From Candidatus Coatesiibacteriota bacterium (GTDB lineage: Bacteria; JAFGND01), in contig JAFGND010000002.1 of assembly GCA_016927185.1 (NCBI GenBank), positions 1-42,441 on the forward strand: 42,441 bases of DNA, read 5' to 3'. Shown one piece after another: positions 40,070 through 42,441 of this stretch. The stretch's first letter is position 1. Each line of letters begins with the position of its first letter. The notes beneath the pieces are model-generated. The model saw nothing but the letters and a program-made list of their open reading frames with translations. It did not search any database and had not been told where the DNA came from. A program made the position numbers and the translations under genes.

Positions 40070-40872
40070 CGCATTGGGTTGCAATCCCAGTCAATTATAT
40101 CAGCATTGAAAACAGGTCCATCCTTGCATACTCTCAAATAAGGTATTTTTTCGTTGTTTGTCTTGATAACGCATCCCTGACAGACTCCCATTCCGCAAGC
40201 CATCCTTGTCTCCATGCTTACAAAGCATTGAAGAGCATGGACTTTAATGAATTCATTGTAAAGGGCTTTCAGCATCTTGAAATTCCCGCAGGCTAAGACA
40301 ATGGCATTTTCAATCTTTGTGTCTTTGTATCTACTCTTGGTCAGATCAATAACAGTTCCCTTGTAACCTATTGAACCATCCTCAGATGCGATATACTTAT
40401 CAACTTCCCTTTTGAATTTCAGCTCAACAAGATCAGTATTTTTCCTTACACCATAGAAAAAACTGAATTTATATCCATGCTTAAAGTTTTTATTCATGAA
40501 AGACAGAAGGGGTGGAAATCCAATTCCTCCTGATACCATTATAATCTCAGAAGGCTTTTTTGAATAAATCATTGAACCAAAGTCATTACCAAGAGGGGCA
40601 AGACATTGTAATTCAGTATCCACCTTGAGTCTGGATAATTTTCTTGTTCCTTCCCCGACAATTTTTACGTAAATAGACATCAGACTGCCTCTGCAAGAAG
40701 CGATTGAAAAGGGAAGCATGAAATCATCTTCAGTTACCTTGAGCATTATGAACTGTCCAGGTTTTGCAAGCTTTGAAATGCCAGGAAAGCTCAAGATCAA
40801 TCTGCATATGCCAGCATTCTTGTAAAGCTTCCTGTCTGTTATTGTTGCAGTAGTGAATGCAGTCTTGTTCAT
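40066..40872 (-). CDS. pyrK: PyrK-like dihydroorotate dehydrogenase electron-transfer flavoprotein
   Basis: 268 residues. The FAD-binding domain has PGQFIMLKV, LPFSIASCRG and KIVGEGTRKLSRLK...LAPLGNDFG; the NAD domain has VSGGIGFPPLLSFM and LACGNFKMLKALYNEF; the C-terminal [2Fe-2S] motif is MACGMGVCQGCVIKTN followed by YLRVCKDGPVFNADIIDW, the PyrK ending. In class 1B dihydroorotate dehydrogenase this subunit passes electrons from PyrD to NAD+. No pyrD lies in the window, so it could instead serve a related ferredoxin-NAD-type enzyme. ATG at 40872 has AAGGGA upstream; GTG at 40875 is an alternative. A minus-strand TTGACA lies at 40932-40937. Confidence 0.88.
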   Translation of the reverse strand: MNKTAFTTATITDRKLYKNAGICRLILSFPGISKLAKPGQFIMLKVTEDDFMLPFSIASCRGSLMSIYVKIVGEGTRKLSRLKVDTELQCLAPLGNDFGSMIYSKKPSEIIMVSGGIGFPPLLSFMNKNFKHGYKFSFFYGVRKNTDLVELKFKREVDKYIASEDGSIGYKGTVIDLTKSRYKDTKIENAIVLACGNFKMLKALYNEFIKVHALQCFVSMETRMACGMGVCQGCVIKTNNEKIPYLRVCKDGPVFNADIIDWDCNPMR

Positions 40873-41008
40873 CACCCAATCCCTTCAGATGTCATCAAAT
40901 ACTGGTTTTCGAAAAATATTACAGGCATTTATGTCAAGTCAGTATTAGAAAGTAACTGGAAAAGCTAAAAGACATGGTGGACTAAAAGGAATGGATATAG
41001 TAAATTTT

Positions 41009-41029
41009 ATCCTGAATTCATTTCAGGAT
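41009..41029. repeat. Short inverted repeat downstream of the minus-strand propeller gene
   Basis: ATCCTGAA (41009-41016) and TTCAGGAT (41022-41029) form an 8-bp hairpin with a 5-base loop, 24 bp past the stop of the minus-strand gene. In that direction it is followed by AAAATTTA rather than a T tract, so it is not a convincing intrinsic terminator. The rest of the ~180-bp gap shows nothing else. Confidence 0.5.
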
Positions 41030-41052
41030 CTTGATTACTTATTTTTCACTTG

Positions 41053-42318
41053 CTATTTTATCTTTACTATCCTCTTAGTTTCTTTCCCAGCTTTCAGAAT
41101 ATAAACTCCCTCTCTCCAGCTGCTTGTATCAAGAGAGTGCTTGCCTTTATATAGTTTCATAATCAGTTGACCGGTTAGGGAATAGATTGCCCCTGAAGAT
41201 GGAAGGGAAACTGACAAGTGGGTGGTGAAGGGGTTGGGGGAAATAGAGAGGGAGGGTGAGGGAAGAGAAGAAGCTGTTTTGTTGTTCTTGAAACCATTAT
41301 ATCCATAGGTCTCTATAGCATAAAGATAAGTATCATTACTTCCAACATAAACAACTCCATCTGAGACACAAGGAGAGGAGCTAACACCATCATCTGTCTT
41401 ATATCTCCATTTAAAAGCTCCATCTGAGCAGTTTATTGCATAAAGGTGTTGATCACTACTACCAATATAAACTACTCCATCCGAAACATAAGGAGAAGAT
41501 TGAATCCAACCTGCTTCATATCTCCATTTGAGTGTTCCATCTGACGAATTTACTGCATAAAGATAATGATCAGTACTTCCTCCTATATAAACAACTCCAT
41601 CTGAAACACAAGGAGAAGAATAAATCCAACTGGTTCCGTATCTCCATTTCAGGGTTCCATCTGAAGCATTAACTGCATAAAGATGTTTATCACCACTTCC
41701 AAAATAAACAACTCCATCTGAAATGCAGGGTGAGGAGTAAACTTCACGTTCTGTTTTATATCTCCATTTCAGGATTCCATCTGAAGCATTAACTGCATAA
41801 AGATAAAAATCAAGACTTCCTACATAAACGTTTCCATCGAAAACACAAGGGGAAGAAGAAATCACTCCGTTTGTCTGATATTTCCACTTAAGAGTTCCAT
41901 TCATAATATCCACTGCATAAAGATAATAATCATTACTGCCAATATAAACAACTCCATCTGAAATGCAAGGAGAAGATTCAATAACTCCACCCAGCTTATA
42001 TCTCCATTTAATAACTCCATCTGTTGCATTTATTGCATAAAGATAATGATCAAGACTTCCAACATATACAGCACCATCTGAAACATAAGGAGAGGAGTAA
42101 ACTTCACCACCTGTCTGATATCTCCATATAAGATTTCCATCTGAGCACTTTATTGCATAAATGCAGTTATCATTACTTCCTACATAAATTGCCTCTTTTG
42201 TATTATAAGGAGAAGAGCGAACTTCATCTCCTGTCTTATATCTCCATATCAAATCCCCTGGAGCAGAAAAAAGAGAAGAAATTAATCCCAACAATAATAA
42301 TATATTAAGGCTTTTCAT
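41053..42318 (-). CDS. Secreted eight-bladed PQQ-like beta-propeller with type IX-like sorting domain (minus-strand relative of the gene at 392)
   Basis: 421 residues. ATG at 42318 follows AAGGAGG; the frame extends to 42354 but without a signal. Residues 1-18 are a signal peptide (MKSLNILLLLGLISSLFS). Eight blades of ~40 residues follow (SSPCVSDGVVYVGS.D.YLYAINCSDGTLKWRY), more uniform than in the 392 gene, then the linker ETYGYNGFKNNKTASS and the sorting domain (SISPNPF, YSLTGQLI, GKHSLDTSSW, GVYILKAG, KRIVKIK). Stretches such as the last blade are nearly identical in DNA to blade 5 of the gene at 392, on the opposite strand ~40 kb away. It is likely an extracellular binding or adhesive protein. 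Confidence 0.88.
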   Translation of the reverse strand: MKSLNILLLLGLISSLFSAPGDLIWRYKTGDEVRSSPYNTKEAIYVGSNDNCIYAIKCSDGNLIWRYQTGGEVYSSPYVSDGAVYVGSLDHYLYAINATDGVIKWRYKLGGVIESSPCISDGVVYIGSNDYYLYAVDIMNGTLKWKYQTNGVISSSPCVFDGNVYVGSLDFYLYAVNASDGILKWRYKTEREVYSSPCISDGVVYFGSGDKHLYAVNASDGTLKWRYGTSWIYSSPCVSDGVVYIGGSTDHYLYAVNSSDGTLKWRYEAGWIQSSPYVSDGVVYIGSSDQHLYAINCSDGAFKWRYKTDDGVSSSPCVSDGVVYVGSNDTYLYAIETYGYNGFKNNKTASSLPSPSLSISPNPFTTHLSVSLPSSGAIYSLTGQLIMKLYKGKHSLDTSSWREGVYILKAGKETKRIVKIK

Positions 42319-42441
42319 ATTAACCTCCTTGAATTTATTCCTTATTTTTGGCAATACTTTTAAAAATCTATACCCAATAACATTCTGGTAGATTTTATAT
42401 TATCTTTCTTTGTAAATCTCCATATAGTCAAAAAAAAAAAA
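42319..42441. other. Leader of the minus-strand propeller gene and end of contig
   Basis: The last 123 bp hold the AAGGAGG site (42324-42330 on the minus strand) and a minus-strand TTGACT at 42426-42431 with GATAAT 21 bp away. The window ends in a run of A. No hairpin, repeat unit or further gene is seen. Confidence 0.5.

Noticed and set aside
40066-40872. A pyrimidine operon around the PyrK-like gene
   Set aside because: No pyrD, pyrF or carA/B gene is adjacent. The PyrK name rests only on the protein's own motifs.
41009-41029. Inverted repeat as an intrinsic terminator of the minus-strand propeller gene
   Set aside because: It has a weak AT-rich 8-bp stem and no T tract on the relevant strand.
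1-42441. tRNA, rRNA, prophage, transposase or toxin-antitoxin genes
   Set aside because: None was recognisable in any gap or reading frame. Most gaps are short and the few longer ones are AT-rich leaders without cloverleaf folds.

Overview
The window looks like a contig from an uncultured, AT-rich, Gram-negative, probably strictly anaerobic bacterium. The cell-envelope evidence is lipoprotein and signal peptides, type IV pilins, a TatC, and five surface or secreted proteins ending in a type IX (Por)-like C-terminal sorting domain with an SPNPF motif and a KRIVK-type tail. The metabolic evidence is a complete soluble heterodisulfide-reductase operon (hdrCBA). The sorting domain points to the Bacteroidota/FCB side of the tree, but no rRNA or other decisive marker is present, so I do not name a phylum. 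I see no phage, IS, CRISPR, tRNA or rRNA gene.

Layout. 1-2985: three consecutive secreted beta-propeller genes (WD40-type, then two PQQ/PKD-like eight-bladed propellers), all with the same C-terminal sorting domain. 3125-7494: a methyltransferase with a Trm112-like zinc ribbon, then hdrC-hdrB-hdrA closed by a hairpin terminator. 7523-9978: a zinc-ribbon membrane protein facing tyrS. 9997-23297: a lipoprotein, then a very tight, mostly housekeeping operon of ten genes (LURP-one-like, phosphodiester glycosidase, pheS, pheT, tatC, SPL-family radical SAM, trkH, trkA, HAMP-PAS sensor without kinase, beta-CASP nuclease). 23300-25510: topA on the minus strand. 25745-28079: an overlapping trio (zinc ribbon, TPM-like membrane protein, double Tim44-like/zinc-ribbon protein). 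28067-35327: an envelope island with a degenerate sulfatase-fold protein, two type IV pilins, a GT117/DUF2723 membrane glycosyltransferase, a GlcD-like flavoprotein and a membrane-anchored propeller. 35470-42318: another sorting-domain propeller, a GC-rich palindromic repeat, moxR plus a TPR protein, a PyrK-like flavoprotein, and a minus-strand propeller that is a close relative of the gene at 392-1666.

The most interesting signal is regulatory. Three near-consensus sigma-54 (-24/-12, GG-N10-GC) promoters lie in front of pilin 1, pilin 2 and the membrane-anchored eight-bladed propeller at 34275. A cluster of TTGCAA palindromes about 160 bp upstream of the second pilin start site is a natural activator-site candidate. 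This suggests one RpoN regulon that couples pili to an inner-membrane propeller protein. In that propeller gene the only well-placed start (Shine-Dalgarno plus sigma-54 leader) is an ATA codon.

A second theme is the modular family of secreted propellers. Different or rapidly expanding passengers share an almost constant linker and C-terminal domain, with near-identical 120-bp DNA repeats inside genes and inverted near-identical copies at the two ends of the window.
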